The notes beneath the pieces were generated by a model. The model was given only the letters and a program-made list of their open reading frames with translations. It did not search any database and was not told the origin of the DNA. 64,000 bases of DNA, from NCBI GenBank assembly GCA_965277745.1, contig OZ255837.1, positions 868,001-932,000 of the forward strand, written 5' to 3'. Source of the DNA: G965277745 sp965277745 (GTDB taxonomy: Bacteria; Pseudomonadota; Gammaproteobacteria; Cardiobacteriales; Cardiobacteriaceae). The first letter of the stretch is position 1. Every line of letters starts with the position of its first letter. Below, piece after piece: positions 25,846 to 34,401 of the stretch. The position numbers and the translations under genes were made by a program.

Positions 25846-25912
25846 TGTGATGCTCTCCAGTATGAGATGAAAGGCACTTACGACCGGTGCCCGTGAATTC
25901 ACCGCTTATCGG

Positions 25913-26851
25913 TCAATCGATAAACAGTGAGGAAATCGATTCTTCGACGTGGATCCGGCGGATGCTTTCCGCAACCAGACCGGCGATCGAGACAACGCGG
26001 ATCTTCGCGCAGGCTTTGGCTTTCTCCCGTAGCGGGATCGAGTCGGCGACGACCAATTCATCCATTCCCGAGGCGGCGATATTTTCCACCGCATTTCCCG
26101 AGAGCACCGCGTGTGTGCAATAGGCAACCACGCTGCGTGCGCCACGTGTCTTCAAAGCACTCGCGGCGTTGGAAAGGGTTCCCGCGGTATCGACGATGTC
26201 ATCGACCAGAATGCAGTCGCAGCCGGTGATGTCGTCGCCGATCACATTCATGATTTCCGATTCGTTCGGACGTGGACGACGCTTGTCGATGATGGCGAGT
26301 TTCGCGCCGAAACGTTTGGCGGTGGCGCGCGCGCGCACAACCCCGCCGATATCTGGCGAGATCACCACCGGACGCTCGATCGCGCGGGCAAGAATGTCGT
26401 TCAGCACGATGGGCGTGGCGTAGATATTGTCCACCGGAAAATCGAAAAATCCTTGAATCTGGTCGGCATGCAGGTCGAGCGTCATCATCCGGTCGATCCC
26501 GACGCTTGCGATCATGTCGGCGATCACTTTCGCCGAGATCGGCACACGCGCCGAGCGCGGACGGCGATCCTGGCGGGAATAGCCGTAATACGGCATCACC
26601 GCGGTGATCCTATTGGCCGAGGAGCGGCGCAGCGCATCGCTTAAAATAAGAAGTTCCATGATGCTGTCATTGGTTGGATGACAGGTCGGCTGAATGATAA
26701 AGACGTCTTTACCGCGAACGTTTTCACGAACTTCCACCTCAACTTCTCCATCGGAGAAGCGGCTCACGGTCGCATTGCCGAGCGGCAAACCGAGATGCTG
26801 GACAATCTGGCGGGCGAGCTGCGGATTGGCATTGCCCGTAAAGACGGTCAT
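25913..26851 (-). CDS. prs: Ribose-phosphate pyrophosphokinase
   Basis: 312 residues from ATG 26851 (MTVFTGNANPQLA) with AGAGGC upstream; a 24-base extension is open but unlikely. It makes PRPP from ribose 5-phosphate and ATP, feeding purine (purF, this window), pyrimidine, His and Trp synthesis. Motifs: RFSDGEVEVEVRENVRGKDVF, the flexible loop YYGYSRQDRR, TLDLHADQIQGFFDFP and the PRPP-binding CDCILVDDIVDTAGT. The gene follows tRNA-Gln and precedes rplY. Confidence 0.97.
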   Translation of the reverse strand: MTVFTGNANPQLARQIVQHLGLPLGNATVSRFSDGEVEVEVRENVRGKDVFIIQPTCHPTNDSIMELLILSDALRRSSANRITAVMPYYGYSRQDRRPRSARVPISAKVIADMIASVGIDRMMTLDLHADQIQGFFDFPVDNIYATPIVLNDILARAIERPVVISPDIGGVVRARATAKRFGAKLAIIDKRRPRPNESEIMNVIGDDITGCDCILVDDIVDTAGTLSNAASALKTRGARSVVAYCTHAVLSGNAVENIAASGMDELVVADSIPLREKAKACAKIRVVSIAGLVAESIRRIHVEESISSLFID

Positions 26852-26908
26852 ACTGCCTCTGGACACGTAATTCACCTGTTATGTTGCTGTTGTATTTGCA
26901 CAATGACC

Positions 26909-26984
26909 TGGCTGGGGTGGCAGGATTCGAACCTGCGCGTGCCGGGATCAAAACCCGGTGCCTTAACCACTTGGCTACACCCCA
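26909..26984 (-). tRNA. tRNA-Gln (UUG anticodon)
   Basis: 76 bases. The acceptor TGGGGTG at 26984-26978 pairs with CACCCCA, the discriminator is G and CCA is encoded at 26911-26909. The anticodon loop is TTTTGAT (TTG), and the T arm is GGTTCGAATCC. It lies between lolB and prs, as in pseudomonads and relatives. Confidence 0.97.
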
Positions 26985-27025
26985 GTAACGCGCGTTGGCA
27001 AGGCCCGAAATATCGGGTGGGCGTA

Positions 27026-27053
27026 TTATACGCCGTCTCGCTTTGGGTGCAAG
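27026..27053 (-). promoter_or_regulatory. Promoter of tRNA-Gln within the lolB 3' end
   Basis: Minus strand TTGCAC (27053-27048), 16 bases, then TATAAT (27031-27026). It overlaps the last codons and stop of lolB, so tRNA-Gln and probably prs can be transcribed independently of lolB. Confidence 0.6.
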
Positions 27054-27628
27054 CGGGGATCCGGCGGGTACGTCACTTTTTGGATATCTGTAATCAGGAG
27101 GCGCAGATAGTGGTCTTTTCGGGTCAAGGTCAGTTTGCGGTAATATCCCTGCGCCTGCCAATCGGAGAGGCGTACCCGCCAGTCGATATGGGAAAAATCC
27201 CTTGTTTCCCGTGGAACGAACGTCCATCTGCGAATCTCCTCGATCGGCACGGTAAAGCCGAGGCACTCTTCGATTTCCCGCCGGTTGAGCGTTTGCGTGC
27301 CGTCGCGGTCGGTAAGCGAGACCGTTGCGCCACGATAGAGCAGGGTAACGATCGCTTGTCCGAAGGGATCGTAAAACACCACTCGATCGAGATGCCGGCG
27401 ATGCGTCCAGGACAGTTTCGCGCTCACCGCTTCCTCGCGACAGGAACGGTATTTTGAGCATTTGGGATATCGCAGGGCGATTTTTCCGCGCGCCGAAAAC
27501 GCGCGACCCAGCCACGGACTTTGCGTCGGGGCAAGCGCTTGTCGCGTCTGTCCCGCACAAGCGACCAAGAGAAAAACGCCGACGAACGAAACCAGCCAAC
27601 GCCGTTTACGGTTTCGTATCGAAGCCAA
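27026..27628 (-). CDS. lolB: Outer-membrane lipoprotein localisation protein LolB
   Basis: About 200 residues if TTG 27628 is the start; no ATG lies at a sensible place. LolB sits in the outer membrane and receives lipoproteins from the LolA carrier. The signal (RWLVSFVGVFLLVACAGQ) ends in the lipobox LVAC. The mature part has family features: FSARGKIALRYP, LSWTHRRHLDRVVFYDPFGQAIVTLL and DWQAQGYYRKLTLTRKDHYLRLLI. The start overlaps the end of the TPR gene by about 20 bases, indicating coupling. ispE, often next, is missing. Confidence 0.85.
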   Translation of the reverse strand: MASIRNRKRRWLVSFVGVFLLVACAGQTRQALAPTQSPWLGRAFSARGKIALRYPKCSKYRSCREEAVSAKLSWTHRRHLDRVVFYDPFGQAIVTLLYRGATVSLTDRDGTQTLNRREIEECLGFTVPIEEIRRWTFVPRETRDFSHIDWRVRLSDWQAQGYYRKLTLTRKDHYLRLLITDIQKVTYPPDPRLHPKRDGV

Positions 27629-29327
27629 GGTGGCGTCCCGTGTTTTGCAAATGGATATTCTCCGGCTGTCCGCGGCGCTCGTAATCGTACACCTTCTGCG
27701 CCAATTCCTTTTTGCCGTTGGCGTATAGCACTTCCACGTAGTGCGCGGCAATTTCGCCTTTGCGATACGCCGAATACGCGCGCTGCAACCAGATAAGCGC
27801 TTCCCGCGGCTGATGACCGAGATAGAGCATCCAGGCGTAGCTATCCTGCATGGCCGGGGAATCGGGATAGCGCGCGACCGCCGAACGGATCATTTTCTCC
27901 GCTTCCTGTTTGCGCTCGGTACGGGTCAGAAGCAGATAACCATAGGCGTTTAGCGCATCGATATTGTCGGGATCAAGGGTGAGGATTTTGCGATAGGTCT
28001 TTTCCGCCTCGGCGATCTTTCCGGTATCGGCCTGATGTTCGGCCAAGGCATAGAGAATATCCACCTGATTCGGATACTGCGCGAGCGCCTCCTCCAGTCT
28101 GTCGCCGGCGGCCTTGTGCGCACCGATTCGATCCAGATGGGAAATTTCGACCAGATACATTTCCAGCGCGTATTCGGGAAATTGTTCACGCAGCGCGGCA
28201 AACGCGCGCAGCGCCTTGGGCACGTCCGATTGGAGAACAGCCATCAGCGCAATCTGCTGACGCGCGAGCATGTACAGGGTTGAATCTTTACCGATCTTGA
28301 CAAGCAGCGCCGTCGCTTCTTGATACTTGCCCAGCGATACCGCCGCCCGCGCCATCTGAAAGTGGTATTGGTCCTCATCGATATTGCCGTGATCGAGCAA
28401 TGCGCGATACGCTTGCGCGGCCGCTTCGTACGCGCCGCTGCTGGCATAAAGCCAGGCGAGCAATTGACCGATTCGGTCATCCTGTGGATCGAGCACGACC
28501 CATTGTTCGGCAAGCGACAAGGCCGCTTGCCATTGGTAGTGATCCACCAGCATGTCGATTTCCGCGGCAAGTAGTTCGACGTCGTCCGGGTCGCGGCGGC
28601 GCAGGGTGTCGATGATTTCTCTGGCTTCGTCGAGACGGCCGACGGCCGAGAGTGTCTCCGCCTGGATCATTTGCAACTGTCGCCAGCTTCCATCGAGTTC
28701 GAGGGCATGATCGAAAGCGTCGATCGCTTCTGTCACCTCGCCCTGTTCCTTGGCCAGCAAGCCGAGGTAATAATACAAATATGGATTTTTCGGGAATTCT
28801 CCGGCGAGTCTTTTCAACATCGCAAGGCGCTGTTCGCTATCGTCGAGATAAGTGAGCAGGCGGGCCAGTTGGGCGATTTTCCGTGGCGTGGCGTCCTTGC
28901 CGAGCATCGCTTCCATCTGCTCGTAAGCCAGCGCTTGGCGATTTTCCATCAAATACACGCGGATCAGGGCGAGTTGCGCCTGATCGTCGCGCGGAAAGCG
29001 CCGCAGCCAATCACGCGCGATTTTTTCCGCGCCTGTCAACTCCAGCGCGTCGATCGCCAGGACAAAGCCATGGCGATAAGCGTCATACTGTTGGCTTTGC
29101 CTGGCAACGTTGAACATCTTCTCCATTGCCGTACGATACTCTCCGGCGCGATCGGCGAAACGCGACGTCAGCGCGTCGTAAAGCCACTGCGAAGACGCCT
29201 CCCAGTGTCCCTTTTCCACCTCGGCCACTTCGTTTTTGGCCTCGCGCGCCTTGATAAGGGCGCTTGGCAGGTAAGATAGCGCGGCGAATAAGAAAAGTGT
29301 CGCGGCAACGCGCAGGGAAGCGAACAA
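27606..29327 (-). CDS. TPR-repeat protein encoded upstream of lolB
   Basis: About 573 residues if TTG 29327 is used; CTGGAG is well placed before it and the start clears the hemA start region, whereas the open frame to 29396 overlaps hemA. The N-terminus is hydrophobic (LRVAATLFLFAALSYL), giving export or an anchor. The rest is a chain of tetratricopeptide repeats, for example YLYYYLGLLAKEQGEVTEAI, ILYALAEHQADTGKIAEAEK and NAYGYLLLTRTERKQEAEKM. The same TPR-lolB pairing next to divergent hemA is seen in pseudomonads (PA4667-like). It may assist outer-membrane assembly; that is inference. Confidence 0.8.
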   Translation of the reverse strand: MFASLRVAATLFLFAALSYLPSALIKAREAKNEVAEVEKGHWEASSQWLYDALTSRFADRAGEYRTAMEKMFNVARQSQQYDAYRHGFVLAIDALELTGAEKIARDWLRRFPRDDQAQLALIRVYLMENRQALAYEQMEAMLGKDATPRKIAQLARLLTYLDDSEQRLAMLKRLAGEFPKNPYLYYYLGLLAKEQGEVTEAIDAFDHALELDGSWRQLQMIQAETLSAVGRLDEAREIIDTLRRRDPDDVELLAAEIDMLVDHYQWQAALSLAEQWVVLDPQDDRIGQLLAWLYASSGAYEAAAQAYRALLDHGNIDEDQYHFQMARAAVSLGKYQEATALLVKIGKDSTLYMLARQQIALMAVLQSDVPKALRAFAALREQFPEYALEMYLVEISHLDRIGAHKAAGDRLEEALAQYPNQVDILYALAEHQADTGKIAEAEKTYRKILTLDPDNIDALNAYGYLLLTRTERKQEAEKMIRSAVARYPDSPAMQDSYAWMLYLGHQPREALIWLQRAYSAYRKGEIAAHYVEVLYANGKKELAQKVYDYERRGQPENIHLQNTGRHLGFDTKP

Positions 29328-29380
29328 AATGACTCCAGAACTGAAAAAAACAGACAAATAGCGTAGAATATCTCTTTCCC

Positions 29381-30673
29381 ATGAGTAATGCTGCATTCTT
29401 ATCCTCTTTTAACGAACCCAGCGGCGAACTCCACGCACTGGGTATTCGTCACCACAACGCCCCGGTGGCAATTCGCGAAAAACTTACTTTCTCGCCAGAG
29501 GCCATACCCGGAGCGCTCCTCAGTCTGCGTGAATTTTCCGCTGTCGACGAAGCTGTTCTCCTTTCCACCTGCAACCGCACCGAATGGTATCTTTACAGCG
29601 AACAAACACCGGCACTGGATGATTGGCTGATTGATTATACCAACCTCGGGTGTGAAGAACTGCGCCGTCATTTTTTCGTCTTTCGTGGGCGCGATGCGGT
29701 GCGTCATCTTTATCGTGTCGCCTGTGGCCTCGACTCTCTCATTCTCGGGGAAACGCAGATTCTCGGTCAACTGAAAGCCGCCTATCGTATCGGCAAGTCC
29801 TGCCGGAGCACCGGTACCGTTCTCGAACGTCTTTTGCAGCAGAGTTTTTCCGTAGCCAAGCAGATTCGCCACACAACCGGAATCGGTGCCAACCCGATTT
29901 CTGTGGCCCATGCCGGCGTTCGTCTGACCGATCAGTTCTTCGACGATTACCACAAACGCACCGCCATCGTGATAGGCGCCGGAGAAACCGGGCAACTGGT
30001 CTCGCGCTATCTCAGGGAGGTCGACATCTGTCGCCTGATCATCGCCAACCGGACCCTTGCCAACGCGCAGAGGATCGCCGAACAGACAGGCGGGTACGCC
30101 ATTTGCCTCGGTCAACTGCAAGAACATCTGCACGAGGCCGATATCATTATCGGCACGGCACGCGCCGATGCCTGGCTCATCTCTAGGGGCGAAGCGGCCG
30201 CGGCGCTCGCAAAACGCCATCATGCTTTTCAGGTCTATATCGACCTCGCCCTCCCGCGCGACTTCGATCCGGAGATTGACGGACTTGGCAACGCTTTCCT
30301 GTTCGGGATCGATGATCTCAAGCAGATCGTCGCGCACAATCGCAAAACACGCAAGAATGCCGCCGAAAAAGCGGAAGTGATGATCGACCTTTACAGCGAT
30401 GAATTCCTCGATTGGTTGCATTCCAGGCCGCAGCAGCAATTGATCGGCGATATGTACAAACGCGCCGGGAAGTTACGCCAGGCATTGCTGCAAGAGGCCT
30501 ACCGCAAACTCGCCCACGGGGAAGATCCGGTAAAAATCATGGAAGAATTCAGCTACAAGCTGACCAACAAGCTGTTGCATCATCCCAGCACGATGATCCA
30601 CGCCATCCCGCCGGATCACAAAGACTGGCTGGCCATCATCGCCGACACTTTCGAAACCACGCGCGGACAGTAA
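29381..30673 (+). CDS. hemA: Glutamyl-tRNA reductase
   Basis: 430 residues. It reduces glutamyl-tRNA to glutamate-1-semialdehyde, the first committed step of tetrapyrrole synthesis. Motifs: GIRHHNAPVAIREKL, the catalytic-Cys LLSTCNRTEWYL, GLDSLILGETQILGQLK, the NADPH fold AIVIGAGETGQLVSRYL and the C-terminal dimerisation helix. It starts about 50 bases from the divergent TPR gene start and leads hemA-prfA-prmC, the classic gammaproteobacterial operon. Confidence 0.97.
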   Translation: MSNAAFLSSFNEPSGELHALGIRHHNAPVAIREKLTFSPEAIPGALLSLREFSAVDEAVLLSTCNRTEWYLYSEQTPALDDWLIDYTNLGCEELRRHFFVFRGRDAVRHLYRVACGLDSLILGETQILGQLKAAYRIGKSCRSTGTVLERLLQQSFSVAKQIRHTTGIGANPISVAHAGVRLTDQFFDDYHKRTAIVIGAGETGQLVSRYLREVDICRLIIANRTLANAQRIAEQTGGYAICLGQLQEHLHEADIIIGTARADAWLISRGEAAAALAKRHHAFQVYIDLALPRDFDPEIDGLGNAFLFGIDDLKQIVAHNRKTRKNAAEKAEVMIDLYSDEFLDWLHSRPQQQLIGDMYKRAGKLRQALLQEAYRKLAHGEDPVKIMEEFSYKLTNKLLHHPSTMIHAIPPDHKDWLAIIADTFETTRGQ

Positions 30674-30696
30674 GTCTTCATTGTCGAGGAACCATC

Positions 30697-31779
30697 ATGC
30701 ATCCTGTCATTCGCGAAAAACTCTCCAGCCTCTGCGAGCGTTATGAAGAACTGAACGCTTTACTCGCGGACCCGAGAATCACCGGCAACCCCGAACATCT
30801 CAAACGTTACGCACAGGAACACGCGCAGTTAAGCGAAATCGTGACGAGCTTTTGCGAACTCAAGCACCTGGCAAAGGAAAAGTCCGATCTCGAGGAACTC
30901 GCCTGCGACGCGGAGATGGCGCGGTGGGTTGTACAAGAATTGCCGCGCAACGCGCAGGCGATCGCGCAATGTGAAAAGCGCCTTTTGTGCTTGATGCTGC
31001 CACGGGACGCGCTTGACGACGCGGATTGCTTTCTTGAAATTCGCGCCGGCAGCGGTGGCGACGAAGCCGCGCTGTTCGCCGGCGATCTGTTGCGCATGTA
31101 CGGCAAATACGCGCAAGGGAAAGGCTGGGCGTTCACCGTTCTTTCGGAGCATAGCGGGGAGTACGGCGGATACAAAGAAATCATCTGCCGCGTCCGCGGC
31201 GAACAGGTCTATTCGACGTTAAAATTCGAATCCGGCACGCACCGCGTGCAACGTATTCCCGAAACCGAGTCCGGCGGACGCATTCATACCTCGGCGGCGA
31301 CTGTCGCCGTGCTCCCGGAAGCCGCGGAAATCAACGGCATCGCGATCGCCCCGGGCGATCTGCGTATCGACACTTTCCGGGCTAGCGGAGCGGGCGGCCA
31401 GCACATCAACAAAACCGATTCAGCCATCCGTATCACCCATCTGCCGAGCGCAACCGTCGTCGAATGTCAGGAGGAACGATCGCAGCATAAAAACCGCGCC
31501 AAGGCCATGCGTTTGCTGCAAGCGCGATTGCTCGACAGGGAACGTCAGGCCAAGGAAAAAGAAATGGCCGCCGAACGTAAATCCCTGGTCGGCAGCGGCG
31601 ATCGCGCCGAACGCATCCGCACCTACAACTTTCCACAAAGCCGTGTCACCGATCATCGCATCGACCTCACCCTTTACGGTTTGCCGGAGATTCTTGCAGG
31701 ACAACTAGATCGTATCATTGTCCCCCTGCAACAGGCGCAGGAAGCCAAGGCCCTGATCGTTCTCGCGCAGGAGGGATAA
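30697..31779 (+). CDS. prfA: Peptide chain release factor 1
   Basis: 360 residues from ATG 30697 (GAGGAACC upstream); the open frame further upstream lies inside hemA. RF1 ends translation at UAA and UAG. The catalytic GGQ is in GAGGQHINKTDSAIR, preceded by the codon-recognition domain (GTHRVQRIPETESGGRIHTS). The N-terminal coiled coil begins HPVIREKLSSLCERYEELN. The stop codon overlaps the prmC start by one base (TAATG), coupling RF1 to the enzyme that methylates its GGQ glutamine. Confidence 0.97.
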   Translation: MHPVIREKLSSLCERYEELNALLADPRITGNPEHLKRYAQEHAQLSEIVTSFCELKHLAKEKSDLEELACDAEMARWVVQELPRNAQAIAQCEKRLLCLMLPRDALDDADCFLEIRAGSGGDEAALFAGDLLRMYGKYAQGKGWAFTVLSEHSGEYGGYKEIICRVRGEQVYSTLKFESGTHRVQRIPETESGGRIHTSAATVAVLPEAAEINGIAIAPGDLRIDTFRASGAGGQHINKTDSAIRITHLPSATVVECQEERSQHKNRAKAMRLLQARLLDRERQAKEKEMAAERKSLVGSGDRAERIRTYNFPQSRVTDHRIDLTLYGLPEILAGQLDRIIVPLQQAQEAKALIVLAQEG

Positions 31780-32615
31780 TGCGGCTGCAAGCGTGGTTGC
31801 GCGCTGCGGCCAGGCAACTGTCGACGAGCGAAACCTCCTACCACGACGCGCGCCTGATCGCCGAGAGCGTGACCGGATGCGACCCTGCCCGGCTCCACTG
31901 GCTCGACATGGTGCTCGAAGAGGCGACCCTAAAACGCTTGAACTCGCTTCTTGCCCGTTACCGCGCGGGCGAGCCGATGGCCTATTTGATCGGCAATCAG
32001 CCATTTTACGGCCTGACATTGACCGTCACCCGCGCAACCCTGATCCCGCGACCGGAGACCGAACAGCTGGTCGACGCCGCGCTTGCCCGTTTACCCGCTT
32101 CTCCCGCGATCATCGCCGACCTTGGCACTGGCAGCGGCGCGATCGCCCTGGCCATCGCCTCCCGTCGCCGCGACTGTCTGGTCATCGCCAGTGACAAAAG
32201 TCTGCCCGCCTTGCGGGTCGCCCGCGAAAACGCCGTTCGATTGCGCCTGGAAAACGTTTGTTTTATCCAGGGAAATTGGCTCGACGCCTTCGCCCGTCAC
32301 CAGTTCGACATGATCGTCAGCAACCCCCCTTACATCGCTCCCGGAGACGCAAATCTTTCCCGACTCGACCATGAGCCGCAACAGGCTCTGATCAGCGCCG
32401 ATCAAGGTTATCACGACCTCGAACACTTAAGCGGCGAAGCCTTTTTCCACCTCAAACGTGGCGGATGGCTTCTCGTGGAGCATGGCTACGAACAGGGCGC
32501 GCGGCTGAGAAAGCACGCCAAGAAACAAGGGTGTTGGGATCATATCGCCACTCGGCGCGATTATGGCGGCAAAGATCGCATCACTTCGATGCGATCGCCG
32601 GCGAAATTGCGGTGA
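31779..32615 (+). CDS. prmC: Release-factor glutamine methyltransferase PrmC
   Basis: 278 residues. PrmC (HemK) methylates the glutamine of the GGQ motif in RF1 and RF2 with SAM. The N-terminal helical domain is followed by AYLIGNQPFYGLTLTVTRATLIPRPETE, SAM motif I ADLGTGSGAIALAIA, and the substrate-Gln site NPPYI within FDMIVSNPPYIAPGD. It is the last gene of hemA-prfA-prmC. Confidence 0.95.
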   Translation: MRLQAWLRAAARQLSTSETSYHDARLIAESVTGCDPARLHWLDMVLEEATLKRLNSLLARYRAGEPMAYLIGNQPFYGLTLTVTRATLIPRPETEQLVDAALARLPASPAIIADLGTGSGAIALAIASRRRDCLVIASDKSLPALRVARENAVRLRLENVCFIQGNWLDAFARHQFDMIVSNPPYIAPGDANLSRLDHEPQQALISADQGYHDLEHLSGEAFFHLKRGGWLLVEHGYEQGARLRKHAKKQGCWDHIATRRDYGGKDRITSMRSPAKLR

Positions 32616-33051
32616 CACGGGAACGATTTTCCCGTGCCGAGAAGGTACTCATGGACGATGGAAAGGATGCGCGAGGGATAAACAGGAGGAATGAAGAAGA
32701 GATCGCATCACATGCGAGAGGCGTTTCTTTGCGCCGCCTCTATCGCAACGCAAAGATGTGTTGCCCCGGCATTTCCAAGCGACATCTCGATCGCCGATCC
32801 TGCAAAAAGACAGAGCCGTTCATCGCCACGGCGATGCGCGCACCTCGTTCGGATCATAAAAAGACGGCGGGTTTCGATCGCGTGCAATTGCGCCGGTCAA
32901 CGTTGGCTCGCAGCGATCGTCCGCAAGGATCGTGAAAAGAGCGATTGTTCTCATGCGTCGCGTCGTTACGACGCTTTCGTCCTCTTCCAACGGGCAAACG
33001 ACAAGCGGCACCCGCAGCAACCGATTGCCACAGGAAAAGGGCGCCGAAATC
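32616..33051. other. Intergenic stretch, nothing recognised
   Basis: About 436 bases between convergent prmC and mscS. Open frames are short and unlike any family. No strong terminator was found on either strand. Confidence 0.4.
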
Positions 33052-33903
33052 TCAGTCGTCTTTTTCGTCGCCGTCCACTTTTACAAGCGTGCGCGTCGGG
33101 AATGGAATGTCGATGCCGGCCTCATCGAGCGCCAATTTGATGCGTTCGGTGAGTTCGCATTGCGTGACCCACCAGTCTGGCGTTTCGACCCAGACCCGGA
33201 AGCAGAAGTCGATCGAACTGTCGCCGAGATTCTTCACCTTGATGAACGGCGCCGGATCTTCGAGGATACGCTTGTCGCTTTGTGCGAGGGTATTCAGCAC
33301 AGCCGATGTGCGCTTCAAGTCGCTGGTGTAGGAGACGCCGACGGTGATGTCGATCATCCGTATCGGGTTGGCGGAGTAGTTTTTGATCGCCGAGGACCAC
33401 AACTCGCTGTTGGAGACGATCACTTTGATGCCGTCGTAGGTTTTCAGTTCGGTAACGAACAGGGAGATTCCCTGCACCACGCCGAACTGGCTCGCGCCTT
33501 CGATCAAGTCACCGATACGAAACGGACGAAAGGCGAGCAGCATGACCCCGGAGGCGAGGTTCGACAAAGTGCCCTGGAGAGCAAGACCGACAGCGAGACC
33601 GGCGGCGCCGAGCATGGCGACGAGGGACGTGGTCTGGATGCCGAAGCGTCCGAGCAAGAAAATGATCGCGATCGCGAGGATGAGGTATCTGGCCAAATTG
33701 GCCAGAAAATGGAACAAGGTGGCGTCGAGGCGCTGATACTTGGTGGAAAGGGCGAAAATTCTCCGGCGTATCCAGGCGGCGAAGATCATCGCCACCAACA
33801 GGATGACAATCGCGTAGAAAAGATTCAGCACAAAAGGCAGCACATTGCTTATGGTATTAAGTGTGAACCATGTCTTGACGGAATTGGAAGTGAAGTTTTC
33901 CAT
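33052..33903 (-). CDS. mscS: Small-conductance mechanosensitive channel MscS
   Basis: 283 residues, the size of E. coli MscS. It opens on osmotic down-shock to release solutes. Three membrane helices are clear: residues about 20-45, 65-85, and the pore helix with LGAAGLAVGLALQGTLSNLASG, whose Gly/Ala packing is the family hallmark. The following LLAFRPFRIGDLIE begins the beta domain, and the cytoplasmic vestibule ends with the Asp/Glu-rich GDEKDD tail. A monocistronic gene. Confidence 0.93.
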   Translation of the reverse strand: MENFTSNSVKTWFTLNTISNVLPFVLNLFYAIVILLVAMIFAAWIRRRIFALSTKYQRLDATLFHFLANLARYLILAIAIIFLLGRFGIQTTSLVAMLGAAGLAVGLALQGTLSNLASGVMLLAFRPFRIGDLIEGASQFGVVQGISLFVTELKTYDGIKVIVSNSELWSSAIKNYSANPIRMIDITVGVSYTSDLKRTSAVLNTLAQSDKRILEDPAPFIKVKNLGDSSIDFCFRVWVETPDWWVTQCELTERIKLALDEAGIDIPFPTRTLVKVDGDEKDD

Positions 33904-34401
33904 GCGTTAAATCCTTGTATGATCGCTAACTATAGGTGTCGACTCGATGCAGCCCGTCCCTCCGTGGATAGATAGGCTGACGATGCCATTATTTTAGATA
34001 ATGGAAAGGAAAACGACAAATTTTTTCTCCTCCTTTGACCCTTTCTCCCCTCGAAAGGAGCGGGGATATCGGCTGATCATCGCCGCAACGCGGAAAAGAC
34101 GAGACGCTTTGAGGGCTTGTTTGCCCAGGAAAAAACACTCGCGAACTTATCACGGCGGCGGCTTGAGAGTAGGAGGCGCTGATTTGTCTTCAGCGACGGG
34201 CGGTCGGAAACGGAAAACCCGAATGGGGAAAGCTGAATAATTGTGTTTTTCCGTGCTTTCACTGCAGTAATGATCGATTTTTTATTCTATCGACGTTGCG
34301 TGGTCGTGACGGAAAACGAACGGGTTTCGCGGTGTTCCATTCTGTCCCGCGCGGTGAGTGACGCCCGCGATGTCCGCAGGCGTGTTTTGCCATGATGCTC
34401 G
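33904..34401. other. Intergenic stretch, nothing recognised
   Basis: About 500 bases between the mscS start and the actP stop. It must hold the mscS promoter. A 79-codon frame at 34001-34240 (plus) has no family resemblance. No repeats or RNA structure recognised. Confidence 0.4.

Noticed and set aside
29399..30439. 346-codon minus-strand frame
   Set aside because: Antisense shadow of hemA.
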